From Cordylochernes scorpioides (taxonomy: Eukaryota > Arthropoda > Arachnida > Pseudoscorpiones > Chernetidae), in assembly GCA_030710605.1 (NCBI GenBank), contig CP092868.1:28530011-28594010 (forward strand): a DNA stretch of 64,000 bases. Reading direction: 5' to 3'. The position numbers and the translations under genes were made by a program. Of this stretch, positions 28,366-40,399 are shown piece by piece. Position 1 is the first letter of the stretch. Each line of letters opens with the position of its first letter. The notes beneath the pieces are model-generated. The model searched no databases. It was not told the origin of the DNA and saw only the letters and a program-made list of their open reading frames with translations.

Positions 28366-28623
28366 CTCCCCCGATTTACACGGTAGATACGTTCCTGAGA
28401 AAAACGTGTAAATCAAGGGATAGGTGTATATTAAACTGTCAAATCTGAATAGGTGTTCGCCCCCTCATGAATCAGAGCCTCCCAATTTTCTTTTCAACAT
28501 AGGTAGTATAGAGTAGAATATCGCATTTTAGTATAGTGCGATAAAAACAAACAAAAAAAAACTTATTTGGAAGACCGTGTAAAAGCGAAAACGTGTAAAA
28601 CAAGTACCGTGTAAATCGGGGGA
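28366..28623. mobile_element. Tigger-like MITE, TA flanked (copy 1)
   Basis: It starts CTCCCCCGATTTACACGG and ends CCGTGTAAATCGGGGGA, with TA on both sides. 'acgtgtaaatc' recurs inverted inside. Copy 2 is at 62225-62470. Confidence 0.88.
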
Positions 28624-29454
28624 TAGGTGCATTTCAAAACTCTATTTTAACTTTAAGTCAAAAGGCGATCCATCAATTAAGTTTATATAAAAGGGTATAC
28701 CTGGATCTGTAAAGTAAAAAAAAAAAGTATGCAATGTACAATATTTATTATGTATAACGTCATTAGACAAAATAAGAACGTTATATATATTATTTTGAGA
28801 GGAATAATCTGAATGTATCAATGAATATTTAAAAATGTGTAACAGCAATATTTAACTATGGAACCAAGCGTATAAATCGGCTTTTACACGTTATACACTT
28901 GTCCAAATTTCTTTTACTTTTATATAAACTATTTTAGCTGTAATATAATAACGCTATGTGGCGATGAAAGTCTGTTTATACTAAATGTAATGCTACCATG
29001 ACAAAGGTTAACGTTCAGTCCCTCAACCGAAATATTGACAAATAAATATTTTTCTTAAAATTAAAGATACTTCGGCCAGTATATATATGTTATAAAAACA
29101 AAGATGAATGAGATTTTTATGCTTGAATTTATATCATGTTGAGCATTATGGTAATGTAATGCAGTCGTGGTTAAATCTTGAAAGTATGATAATGAAAAAT
29201 AGTTTTGATCAGTAATTTAATAGAACTAAAGAAATATATAAAAGAACATAATTTAATAAAGGTATTGCCTGGCTTAAGGCGTAATAAAAAAAATTAAAAA
29301 CTTATTTACATAATGTACAAAAGATTTGAGCCGGCCATCGGGAAATAACAACAACGAGTTTTAATAGGGGAAGCATGACCTCTGGTGGTCGATTTAACAG
29401 AGTATTTGGATCTATGAAATATAATTTTAAATAGAATAATATTTTAATATAACA

Positions 29455-29570
29455 TATATTTATCTCGACGTTTCGGAAAAAATCTTGCCAAATGCTTTAA
29501 TTTTTATTGCTCCTAACGAAGACAAAAGATTTTTGTTGAAACGTTGAGATAATTAAAATATTTATAATGG
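29455..29570. repeat. Inverted pair of hammerhead-like stem-loops
   Basis: 'tctcgacgtttcgg' at about 29462 faces 'ctaacgaagacaaaagattt' then TTGTTGAAACGTTGAGATAA at about 29512-29550. The right arm keeps the GACAAA/TTTGTT hairpin and GAAAC, but the first core reads CUAACGA. Copy 2: 63778-63905. Confidence 0.5.
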
Positions 29571-29650
29571 CTGAAGTATCGTTAATTTTAAGAACTTTCA
29601 TGGCCAAGTAGCCTCTATCCTTATGATAAATATTTTTATTCAATCCAATA

Positions 29651-29922
29651 CACCCATACCTCGCTTTGCGTCGGGGTTACGTTCCAAAAAAACACGACGT
29701 AAATTGAAACGACGCAAAGTGAAAATATGTGAAGGCGCAATCAAAAACAAAGGTCTTGCCATATTTTAGGGAAAAAAAATTTTAAAAAAAATTAAAGACT
29801 CGAATCCAAAACAACGCAACTTCGAAAATCTAACGACGCACAGGGAAAATCAGTAAAAATTAAGCAGCGACGCAACTTCGAAAAAAACGCAAAACGAAAC
29901 GACGCAAAGCGAGGTATTGGTG
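29651..29922. mobile_element. Tigger-like MITE (272 bp), copy 1 only
   Basis: The ends are CACCCATACCTCGCTTTGCG and CGCAAAGCGAGGTATTGGTG. Copy 2 has the uninterrupted target (ccaatatatgc, near 63967). The interior is made of 'aaacgacgcaaa' repeats. Confidence 0.88.
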
Positions 29923-29989
29923 AATATGCGTTTTTTATTATCAAGATATTTGATTCAGGGTAAGCTTCGGTATATAAAGCTATTACTTA

Positions 29990-31500
29990 AAAAAAAAAGA
30001 AAAAAAATCAGGTAAAAAGTTTCTTTTGATTTTAGATAATAATGTCTAATTTCTGGATAACTATTGCTCAAATAAAGCTATTAGAGCTCTGAGAAGCGGT
30101 CTGGTGGATTAAATTGGCGAAACCGCTGGGAGGGTTCACCACTGATGAGCCAAGCCCTTCCAATATATTTTTTGATCGCAGTAAGGACAGTAGAAGTTTG
30201 TATTATGTATATAAAAGAAACATTCGTGCTTTTAAATCCTTTCATTTTATATGTATAGATGGCGCGTTATTGCTTTGTGTTAATTAAAGCTATTACTGTA
30301 AATAAAGGTGACAAAACGCTACCAAATACATAAAATATTAAAAATAATAGATGATTTAAGTAAGATTGTGAAATAATTGCAAAGGATGCCAAAAAGGTTG
30401 AAAGTGTGCCATTTTTATTCAATAAAGAAACTTAAATTATTTCGATTGATAAATCGTTTAATAAATGATTGACGCCTTCATCTATCTTTATTTCTAAACT
30501 CAATATATTGATATAATTAGAGGAATTTTCATTTTTGACGATGAAATCGCCAAACGTCACTTACTCTCGAACTAAGGTGTTCAATCCAATTAAAGATAAT
30601 CTTGTTACCAGGTGGTTAGGAGCTGTCACTAGACTGTAAGTCCTATCTGTAATTTGAAACATTTTTATTAGATTATAGACCACACCTCCTTGAAGCTGTA
30701 ATCTTATTGGATAACATGCTACCTTTTTAAGACACGTGTGTTAGAGGTATCCTCTCTTTCAGTTGGAAGAGGACCTTATCATGGTGGTAGAGCCTCCCTA
30801 GCTCCTAAAATCAATGTCCATTCTTATCATTCATTCATTTATATTATATTTTTTTTTTGTTAAAGTTTGACTGATCGTTAATAAAATCATTTCAAATGTC
30901 CTCTCTTTCAGCTCTTTTCTGATTATCTTCAATGTCTTGGAATGCAATGGAATTTATTGTTATACCATTTTGCGACTTTGTAGGGTCATTCACCCTGATT
31001 TCCTTCCTTCTTTGTGTCGTACATGTTTCACGAGCGGGTTTCCAGAATCAAGGTAGATAATAAATAAATTGCATTTTTAATTTATTATGTTTATTTGTTG
31101 TCTTTTTTACCCTTGTTGTTGGTTGAATTCGGTCTTTGAGTCTGTCCTTTCTCTCCAAAATAAATAAGCAAGAGAGAGATTGAGATTGAATCTACTTTCA
31201 TTACACCCTTCATATAATATTTGACGATTTCCGATAAAAAATCATATTTAAAGTTCAATTCATGTTGTAAATACATTCTAAACTTTCTAAAAAATCTGGA
31301 TCTCTAATGTTTTCGTGCGTTGAATAATGTAAATAACTTATGTAAATAAACTTTTCTCCTTTTTTGGCGCAAGTATCCCTTGCGGGATATAGCGCTTTGG
31401 AAATAAAATAATTGTAATATAATATTATATAGTTTCAAATAAAAAATGTATATAAATCTTGGGAATCTTGGGTATGGTATTTAATGTACATAATTTTCGA
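29990..31500. other. Intronic stretch with one foldback fragment, no gene seen
   Basis: 30085-30220 is a single member of the 'gcagtaagg' foldback family ('gaaaccgctgggagggttca' then 'cgcagtaaggacagtagaag'). The segment 30590-30860 is somewhat GC-richer but shows no reading frame or repeat that I recognise. The rest is AT-rich. Confidence 0.55.
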
Positions 31501-31504
31501 GGCC

Positions 31505-32115
31505 AAGATAACTAAATATGAACAAAATTGCCTCTGTCTTCTTAAAAAAAAAAAAAAAACAGACGGCTTGAGACACCGATTTTTCACTTCTTTAACTTTT
31601 GTCCATTAGTGTAAATTGACGAAAATATTGAATTATTTCTACGTAATAAAGGCTTATTCGAAGGATTCATATTTGTCTGAATAATATTTTTTATTTGAAA
31701 GATAGAGAGAGAAATTAATGTGCTTAATCATTGCAGTTACTGCGTATAAATGGCGCATTATTACCTTTTAATTAATTTATGCCTAACTGGCCATTATTGA
31801 CTTCTGATTAATTTATGCCCAACTGGTCATGTTTAATTGTTTGCGGATAATCATTGCTTGAGGCAAATATTCATATGTAATTCTACTGTCTTCAAAATGT
31901 ATGTACATTGTTCGAATACCATCCCCAACATTCTCCACTACAATATCGCATATATAAACAGAATTGTTCAATGCAGTATATACAATAGAAATATAAAAGG
32001 CTAAATGGTAGATTACACAATGGACAAAAACTTAAGAAAATGGAGAATCTTTGATCTAACGGTTGTTTTTTTTAAAGGAGACAGGCAATTTTGTTCATAT
32101 TTGGTTATCTCGTGT
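31505..32115. repeat. Inverted repeat, ~105-bp arms, possible Tc1-like element remnant
   Basis: 'gaacaaaattgcctctgtc' and 'cttttgtccattagtgta' on the left are matched inversely by 'tacacaatggacaaaaactt' and 'gacaggcaattttgttcata' on the right. The unit of the neighbouring minisatellite continues from the right arm's outer sequence, so the array seems to have grown from the edge of this element. Confidence 0.6.
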
Positions 32116-33205
32116 ATCTTCAATAAAGGTCACTGTAATATCTGAGTTATTTTCTGAATCCCAATATACATGCTGAGAGGTACAACTTCCTTAGGTTTTG
32201 TCCATGAGTGTATATAGTGTGTCTTCAATAAAGTTCACTGTAATATCTTTCAGAGTTATTGTCTGAATACCAATATACATGTTAAAAGGTACATCTTCCT
32301 TAAGTTTTGTTCACACTTGGTTATCTCGTGTGTCTTCAACAAAGGTCACTGTAATATCTTTCAGAGTTATTGTCTGAATTCCAATATAAATGGTAAAAGG
32401 TACAACTTCCTTAAGTTTTGTTCACACTTGGTTATCTCTTGTGTCTTCAACAAAGGTCACTGTAATATCTTTCAGAGTTATTGTCTGAATTCCAATATAT
32501 ATGGTAAAAGGTACAACTTCCTTAAGTTTTGTTCACACTTGGTTATCTTGTGTGTCTTCAATAAAGGTCACTGTAATATCTTTCAGAGTTATTGTGTGAA
32601 TCCCGATATACATGCTAAAAGGTACAACTTCCTTAAGTTTTGTTCACACTTGGTTATCTTGTGTATCTTCAATAAAGGTCACTGTAATATCTTTCAGAGT
32701 TATTGTCTGAATCCCGATATACATGCTAAAAGGTACAACTTCCTTAAGTTTTGTTCACACTTGGTTATCTTGTGTGTCTTCAATAAAGGTCACTGTAATA
32801 TCTTTCAGAGTTATTGTGTGAATTCCGATATACATGCTAAAAGGTACAACTTCCTTAAGTTTTGTTCACACTTGGTTATCTCGTGTGTCTTCAATAAAGG
32901 TCACTGTAATATCTTTCAGAGTTATTGTCTGAATCCCGATATACATGCCAAAAAGTACAACTTCCTTGAGTTTTGTTCACACTTGGTTATCTTGTGTGTC
33001 TTCAATAAAGGTCACTGTAATATCTTTCAGAGTTATTGTCTGAATCCCGATATACATGTTAAAAGGTACAACTTCCTTAAGTTTTGCTCACACTTGGTTA
33101 TCTCATGTGTCTTCAATAAAGGTCCCTGTATATCAAATATATTTCAGAATTATTACCTGAATACCGATATACATGCTGATAGTTACAATATTATTTATTT
33201 TTATC
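32097..33205. repeat. 111-bp minisatellite, about nine units
   Basis: Units contain 'ggtcactgtaatatctttca', 'ttattgtctgaatcccgata' and 'cttccttaagttttgttcac'. The spacing between successive 'ggtcactg' is 111 bp. Because 111 is a multiple of three, a 297-codon frame (32317-33210) stays open. Unit-to-unit changes are amino-acid altering as often as not, so I treat it as noncoding. A half-unit lies next to the TM6 exons (about 15490-15530, 51580-51620). Confidence 0.92.
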
Positions 33206-33627
33206 CATGAGCGTGCTTAAATTGGCGAAAACGCTGGGAGGATTTACTACTGATGAGCTGAGCTCTTCCAATATTTTTTGTCATCGCAGTAAGGATAGTA
33301 GGAAGCTTGATACTATTTAAAAAAAAATAATAGATGTGTTTAATAGTACTATTTGGTATGTTAAAGAGAGTATTTGGACACGACAAAAACAATAAAAACA
33401 GAGAGAGTAACAGAGAGAGAGAAAACAAAAACGAGACACCTACTGCTGGAATACCCACTCTTTTTTAGCACTAGACAACAGACAATAAATAATGTTGTAG
33501 ATCTATATCAATTTGTAAATACTAGAGAGAATTATCACAGATTCAACTATTTTTATAAACATATTTATGATTACCTTTCAAACCTGAAAGTTTCAGGTTC
33601 ATAATATATATTATTGTTTCTAATATG

Positions 33628-33845
33628 ATGCACTTGCGCGCCATCTGTTATCAAAATTCGAAACTATTTTAAAGGCGTAAGATTCTTTTTGAAATTAAAC
33701 AATTTCTACTGCCCTTACTGCAATGGAAAAATTAAAGAGAGGGCCTGGCTCATCAGTGTGTCTTTAATTTTTCCATTGCAGTAAGGGCAGTAGAAATTGC
33801 TTAATTTCAAAAAGAATCTTACGCCTTTAAAATAGTTTCGGAATA
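33628..33845. mobile_element. Foldback MITE, relative of 11857
   Basis: Arms of about 95 bp ('gcgtaagattctttttgaaa', 'tactgcccttactgcaatgg' and inverses) flank 'gagggcctggctcatcag'. The flanking 'aacagatggcgcgc' type edge is at the left ('gcgcgccatctgttatc'). Confidence 0.78.
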
Positions 33846-34003
33846 TTGTTTCTCTTTTTTATTTTCAAAAAATTACTTTTTCTTGTATAATATATTTATA
33901 ACTGTTTCTGTTTTTAAAAAAATGTAAATCGACGCAATTATTCCTAGCCGGGATATCGCGTATTGTGAGTTGAAATAAATAAATGGTAGTACTATGGGAG
34001 TAC

Positions 34004-34397
34004 CTGTAGTAGTTGTAGTGGTCGTTGCTGAACCAGGAATCTCCTTCCTCCACAGCACCCGCACCATCTTATAATAGAGATAAGACATGAGCAGCAGGGG
34101 CACCACGAAGAGGGCTACCATGACACAGAGCTGATGCACGCGGGTGTCTGAATCCCTCCACGTATAAGCACAGTCCGTGAGGTAGAGGGTTGCGAGACGA
34201 TGAGCCGCGGGGTGGGGTCGTGTGTCCAACACAGCAGCCTCAGGGATCCCCAGGGCAGCGGACACCACCCAGATGACAGCAATGGCAGCACGTGCTCTGC
34301 TTGCTGTACTCTTGAAACGTAAAGGATGGCAGATAGCATACCATCGGTCAACACTGATGAATGTTAGCGTCAACACGGAGACTGCTACTGACACACT
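34004..34397 (-). CDS. Peptide GPCR, TM3-TM5 exon
   Basis: The acceptor gtgtgtccag ends at 34398. The exon encodes SVSVAVSVLTLTFISVDRW then YAICHPLRFKST (end of TM3 with the DRW form of the DRY motif, and intracellular loop 2), AAIAVIWVVSAALGIPEA (TM4), extracellular loop 2 with the disulfide Cys in YLTDCAYTW, and CVMVALFVVPLLLMSYLYYK (TM5), then a Thr-rich loop. The donor ACAG|gtactc at 34004/34003 leaves phase 1, matching the TM6 exon at 15752. The best fit is the allatotropin/orexin receptor group. The receptor would sit in the plasma membrane and signal through G proteins. TM1-TM2 exons are not visible; a minisatellite and the gap lie upstream. Confidence 0.9.
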
Positions 34398-34401
34398 CTG
34401 G

Positions 34402-35250
34402 ACACACCAAACCTTCGTGATAATGTGTTCTTTACACCATCAAGTCACCTTTTGGTGACTTTATAGACAAATATTATCCATGTTGATCTGTTAGTGACCA
34501 TCAAATAACCTTTTATTTAGTACATGAACGAATATTCACATTAAAATGTGTTCTTTGCATCCATCAAGTCATCTTTTGGTGATTATATTGACAAATATTA
34601 TCCATGTTGATCTGTTAGTGACCATCAAGTCACCTTTTATTGACTATATGCTTGAATATTCACACACCAAACCATCGTGATAATGTGTTCTTTGAATCCA
34701 TCAAGTCAACCTTTGGAGACTATATAGACAAATATTATCCATGTTGATCTGTTAGTGACCATCAAGTCACCTTTTATTGACTATATGGACGAATATTCAC
34801 GCACCAAACCATCATGATAATGTGTTCTTTGAATCCATCACGTCTCCTTTTGGTAACTATATAGACAAATATTATCCATGTTGATCTGTTGGTGACCATC
34901 AAGTCACCTTTTATTAACTATATGGACGAATATTCACACACCAAACCATCGTGATAATGTGTTCTTAGCATCCATCACGTCTCCTTTTGGTAACTATATT
35001 GACATATATTATTCATGTTGATCTGTTAGTACCCATCAAGTCACCTTTTAATGACTATATGGACGAATATCCACGCACTAAACCATCATGATAATGTGTT
35101 CTTAGCATCCATCAAGTCAACCTTTAATGACTATATGGACAAATATTATCCATGTTGATCTATTAGTGACCATCAAGTCACCTTTTATTGACTATATGGA
35201 CAAATATTCACACACCAAACCATCGTGATAATGTGTTCTTATCAACTTTT
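34402..35250. repeat. 137-bp minisatellite in the intron upstream of the TM3-TM5 exon
   Basis: 'caccaaaccatcgtgataat' recurs at 34665, 34802, 34939, 35076 and 35213, exactly 137 bp apart, with an earlier unit from 34406 at slightly shorter double spacing. The unit also holds 'ccatcaagtcacctttta'. It begins at the exon's splice acceptor and ends near the assembly gap, which it may have caused. Confidence 0.95.
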
Positions 35251-35269
35251 TATTATTTTTTGCGAGAAT

Positions 35270-35369
35270 NNNNNNNNNNNNNNNNNNNNNNNNNNNNNNN
35301 NNNNNNNNNNNNNNNNNNNNNNNNNNNNNNNNNNNNNNNNNNNNNNNNNNNNNNNNNNNNNNNNNNNNN
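35270..35369. other. Assembly gap of 100 N
   Basis: Exactly 100 N, the conventional length for a join of unknown size. The left flank is a 137-bp minisatellite. The right flank is the truncated start of copy 2. The true distance across it, or whether the flanks are adjacent at all, cannot be known from this sequence. Confidence 0.99.
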
Positions 35370-35917
35370 TACAAGTTTAACTATACATATTTTGCTTGAA
35401 AGCACCATCTTAAACACCTTTTAGACCAGCTTAAACACCTACCTTTTCGTATATAGGACATTGAAATGTATATATGGTATTTTCATGTGTATTCCGATTT
35501 CGATTACTTTTTTTTTGTAAAAATTTTATAACTGTTTCTGTTTAAAAAATGTAAATCGACGCAATTATCCCTAGCCGTGATATCGCTTTTGTGTGTTGAA
35601 ATAAATAAATAAATAAATCCCTGATATAAATGTGAAAATATATCTTTTCCCAGCATTTTCTGATTTATTCCCGCTTTATTTAATCTTTTTATATAATAAA
35701 CACCTGTCTTTCTTTTATCTTCCTTGGCCTGGGGAATCTAACCTTTTTGAATAACCTTGGTTGCGTGCAGCACCTTGATACTTTGATATAGTGTATTGCG
35801 GTTTGTCTGATTGCTACATTCATTTTTGGGCTCAAAATCATACATTTTGGTTATTAGCCCGTAAAACCATATTTTCTCTATTCACTGATTGACTCTTTAT
35901 TTTTAAGCTACGTCTGA

Positions 35918-36217
35918 GGATGTTGGTGGAAGGATGGTCTAAACCGTTGGTTTTCGACCGCTACGACCCGGGTTCGATTCCCGCATTTGACACTTTTTTC
36001 TGTTTATAAAAATTCTCCAATGGCCCCTGATTCTTGAAAAAGTCTAATCCTCCGAGTGCAAGTAAATAAATGAGGCTCTGGGACATTTGTAAGTGCAAAG
36101 TCGAACTGCTTTTCACATATGTAGACATGTAGTGCACTTACAGTAAAAGCAGTCGCCAACTTCTACCCACCATGATTATCATGGACTGTACCACATGTAC
36201 TAGGAATAAGTAAAAAA
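35918..36217 (+). mobile_element. tRNA-derived SINE (300 bp), copy 2 only
   Basis: The head has box B gggttcgattcccgc near 35982 and an A-box-like ggtggaaggatgg. The tail ends in A7. The 12-bp duplication agctac(g/a)tctga flanks it (35906-35917, 36218-36229), and copy 1 carries the empty site at about 996. Insertion with a long target duplication indicates LINE-assisted retroposition. Confidence 0.88.
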
Positions 36218-37651
36218 AGCTACATCTGATACTATTGATGTGGTTACGTATGTGCAGATTCATTTTTTAATCGCCGTTGCATATCCACGGACCACAGTTC
36301 CGTTGAATCAGCCTCTTTTGTTATTTCTAAACGAAAAAAAGTTAAGTCGAGAATCCAGGATAGTTTGGAGTAATAATTTGAGGTATTTACGTGTTTTTCC
36401 ATCACATGTTTTATGGGATAATATTGTCTAGCTTAATGGTTATTTCTCTCTATATGCCTTTATTAATTATAACCCTCTACCTATCAATCATATACTGAGC
36501 AACCACGACATCATTAGTACTCCGCCTTTGCCGGTTAAGCTCGCTTAATACCTGGGCTCAGCTGGCCCGACTGATAGTACCCTGTAAGGGCTCTTAATCC
36601 AGGGATACAGGATGAGCAGCATTTGTACTCTATGTTAGGAGCGGCTGCACATGGCGTCTGTTCCTCAAGTCAGAGGCGGCCATTTCTTTTGGAACTAAGT
36701 CGGCCTGCCACCGAATAGTGCTCCGTCTTGATGACAAAGGCAGATGCAATCTACTTCACTTAGACATGATGGTTGTCAAACAGATACCATCAAGGGTCAC
36801 AACTTGATATCCTAATATGATTGAATGGAGATATGGAAGAAGATTAGTATACGCTTGTTCGGCGGTACATATACTAAAATTGAAACACGACATCATTATA
36901 GTAATTTTGCTTTATTTACTGAAAGAGACACCTCTCTTCTCTCAGAATTCCATTAAAACAATGCATTTTGTTTATTATCCAAGATAAAAAACGTAATGGT
37001 AGTAATATAAATGGATCCCAACAACACACACAACACGCTTTAAAAAAATCAAACAAATTTTATCCTGTTTATCAACTTTGTGTTTTAAATTATATTTAGT
37101 TGTTGTTGTTTCTTATCCCCTTGTGTAAAGATTACACGAATTCCATGAGTTCATGCTCCTCAAGGTGTTTTATGATGTTATACTTAGTTAACAATATAAT
37201 TACTTATAACCACTTAAACATTATTAAAAATAGCATTAATTCTAAATATATTTATACTAGGAATCTCCCTAAAAGACCTTTCTCAAATTATAGTCTTTTC
37301 TGTTGAGATGATCGTTCATTAGAGGCTGGGTTATAAAGATTTCTTACAATGAGTTTCTTTCTTTTTAAATTTTGAAATCCTAGTTTTCAAGCGATAATCG
37401 CTTTTTAATAGTTAAATAGTTATAATAGTTATACATAGTTTTATTAGTTTAATAATTAAAATATCAACATTTCTTACACTAAATATTTGCAAATATATGT
37501 TGCTTAGCGTGGATATTAAGCTGATAAAGCTAGCGTTTACAAGCTAGCACATTATAAAATTAAAAAATGGAACTCAATATGAGAAATTTTTGTTGTTTTT
37601 AAACGCCTTTCACACACACAACAAACACGCACAACACACACACAATACACA

Positions 37652-37978
37652 ATGGAATGTGAGGACCAGTTAATGGACATAATCGAACAACTGAACAATG
37701 AAACTATCCTTAGGCCCCTATATAACCGAGGGACGACCATTAATGATGTCGCAGTCCTGTACCCCCATCTTAGGGAGAGTTTCCTCGCGGATACCTTACC
37801 TAAACACAAGATTATTCTTGTCAAGTTCCTTAACATAGTCATCGTTGGGGATACGGATTCGATAACTCGCAAGTCTGAACTCAAGACGATTCTAAGCTCC
37901 CCTGATAGGATCCAGACGTACCTTCGGAGAAGGCCTCGTCTGGTGTATATATTTTCTCTACTATTTAAAACTCTTTAA
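37652..37978 (+). CDS. Small unknown reading frame, copy 2 version (108 aa)
   Basis: This is the copy-2 counterpart of 2355-2600. It starts MECEDQLMDII and continues 27 residues past the copy-1 stop because CCC replaces C near 37899. The added tail is arginine-rich, then hydrophobic. An AATAAA-like signal and A-rich tract follow near 38010-38040. No family is recognised. Copy 1 may be the frameshifted form, or this may be chance extension. Confidence 0.35.
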   Translation: MECEDQLMDIIEQLNNETILRPLYNRGTTINDVAVLYPHLRESFLADTLPKHKIILVKFLNIVIVGDTDSITRKSELKTILSSPDRIQTYLRRRPRLVYIFSLLFKTL

Positions 37979-39760
37979 ACTCTCTCTTGACCATTGACTA
38001 GATGTCAATAAACCATTTTTAATTGTCAAAAAAAAATTGTCACACACAATACCAAACACACACACAGCTAAAAAGACAAAAAAGATCAAACAAACCACAA
38101 ATTTACCTTAAACCATGAATAGAAAGGTTGGTTTTAGTGGAATAGGTCCAATATTTCTTTATTTCATAACAAGAATTGTCGTTATAAAAGAGGCATTTTT
38201 AAGATGGATCCCACTCATGGATGATTCTACTGTATTTTAAAATGTTATTTATTTGTGTTATGAAGAGATAAAAAAGAGACAATTTTAAAAATAAGTTTAA
38301 TTTGGCAAAAATAGAGAATGTGAATATGATACAGTACATTGAGGAAGGGGGAAGTGTAGAAAGTTCTTTCAGCGTCCGGCAGTTGTATTCAAGATTAGTC
38401 GAACTCTATCCTGTCAACAGCGGGCTGGATTAGGACACAACAAGTACAATATGGAATAACTAACCTTGGTAGTAAGGAATTTAAACTAATTTTGACACGT
38501 ATGTTTCTTTTACTTTCTTTTTAAATATATTGTCACATGGAAAATTAGGGAACACAAAAACTTCAGGAAGAGACAACAATTTATTTCATGCAAGGACAAA
38601 GTATATACACAAATATCAAAATTTTAGTTTATTGATTTATTCATATGTATCTGACACACGAGTAGTCTCACGTGTGTTTGTTTCTGATATTTATTTTATA
38701 TAGTTTGTTATACATTTGCCTCGCTTAATCTCAGTGTTATATAATTTAATTTTACTTTATTTTTAATTTTCCCGTAGAAGGGCGTTTCCCGAAAGCTCGA
38801 AATAAATTTATTTGCAAAAGAAACTCATCCCTCAAGCTTTTATATTTGAACAAAGTATAAATGGTAAACAAAAGATAAACCACGAGGAAATTTTACAGAG
38901 TAGGAAAATATAAACATAAAAAAAAATGACCACTCTGTTAATAAAAATAATAAAATTAATAAATTCTTTGTTACAATATCAATTTTCGACTGCCTTTACT
39001 ACAATGATGAAATAAAATGGAGGGCCTGACTTATCAGTGGTGAACCCTCCTAGCGGTTTCACCAGTTTAATCTACCTTAACCATCTTTCCAGTTGGTCTG
39101 AGGACCATACCATCACCATCTCCTCAGCGGCGAAGTACGCGATCTACGTATTCTTCGTAGATCACGAAATACGTGGTGTCGCTGGAGACCCGCTGGCGAT
39201 TCTCCACCAAACTCTGCAGCGGTGGCAGAAGCGCCACATATTCATTGTACATAGTTAATATAATCCATATTATATATTTTTTTTAAATAGTGCAGACTGT
39301 GTACTTTGCATGTATTGACAAGATGTCAATACAATTATTTTAATTGTTAAATTGTCTACCTTAATGCTGCAATATTGTATTTTTTCAAGTTTTATTTTAA
39401 ACTGATACTGATGCTAGACTCTTGGAATGGGTATTTCAAAATGAAATGAGAATAATACGCGTCAAAAATAGTTCAAATTTATGATAACAGATGGCGCCCT
39501 AAATGCATCGTATAAAACCTCGGTAGTTCTTAGAATTTGGTCTCGACGTTTCGACAAAAAAATCATTTGTCTTTGTCAAGATAACGCTCCATTTATAACA
39601 CCTTGCCAAATGCTTTAATGTTTATTTTATCCTGACAAGGACTCAAGATATTTGTCTATACGCCAAGAGAATAAAAAATCATTCACTAGATGAAGTCTCT
39701 CTTAATTCTAAGAGCTATAAATTTCGGCCAGGCAACCTTTATCTTCAAGATAACTTAGGT

Positions 39761-40251
39761 CAGAGGTAGGCAACCTTTTGAGTCAGAAGAGTAAAAATTT
39801 ACAAACATTCAAAGTTTTTAAAGAGCCACAATTTTTTTTTTGCCAAGAATATGTGGGATGGTTGCGTGCTTGTTGGTGTGGCTTGTGGAAAGGCCGCTGA
39901 TAAAATTATAATTATTTTTTATAAGAAGTATATAAGTATATAAAGAGAAAAGAAGTAACCGCCGCTGGCAGCAAGCCTTGTTGTTGAACGAGGCGCGTGG
40001 CCCGAGTTCCGGATGCCGCCCGCGCATGCGTAGTGAGGTGTTCTCTCAGCTCGCGGTTGCCGAGGCCGTCACACTACTGCCTGTATGTTTAGTGAAGCTT
40101 TGTCCCAGTCCGCGCTCGCTGAAGCAAAGTGTGGTCGCCACAAATAAATAGTACTCGTATAAATTAAGTTTTTATTTATGTGAGTACTACACGCAGCTTC
40201 ACATCCAAAGAGCCGCATGTGGCTTACGAGCCCCCAGGTTGCCGATCACTG
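39761..40251. mobile_element. hAT-type MITE (~491 bp), copy 2 only
   Basis: The ends CAGAGGTAGGCAACC and GGTTGCCGATCACTG are imperfect inverses typical of hAT elements, with sub-terminal 'aaagagcca' motifs. The 8-bp flanks (acttaggt / acctaaga) are only partly alike. The interior is shared with 10560-10895 and 47125-47465. Confidence 0.75.
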
Positions 40252-40399
40252 ACCTAAGAATTTGGGTGAACAAATAGAGAGACAGTGGAGGACAGAAAAT
40301 ATGTAAAATGGGATAACCTAGATATATAATATACAACAAACACATATCTGGGGAATGACAATATACCTACAAAAGCACAAAGACTTATAGAAGTCAAAA

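Larger units (their letters stand above)
565..29990. repeat. Copy 1 of a ~29-kb direct duplication
   Basis: This interval aligns collinearly, in the same orientation, with 35370-64000. Matching landmarks are the small ORF at 2355 (37652), receptor tail exon at 4990 (41901), TM7 exon at 11205 (47780), TM6 exon at 15593 (51683), LINE end at 21767 (53040), the U2-like tract at 25875 (57612) and the MITE at 28366 (62225). Differences are scattered substitutions, minisatellite unit number and clean insertions in one copy. Insertions seen only here include solo LTRs at 5812 and 13371, the BEL element at 16340 and a MITE at 29651. The partner's left edge falls inside the MITE that ends here at 577. 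Confidence 0.95.

Noticed and set aside
32317..33210. 297-codon open frame
   Set aside because: It is a by-product of a 111-bp tandem repeat. Changes between units alter amino acids freely and no domain is present.
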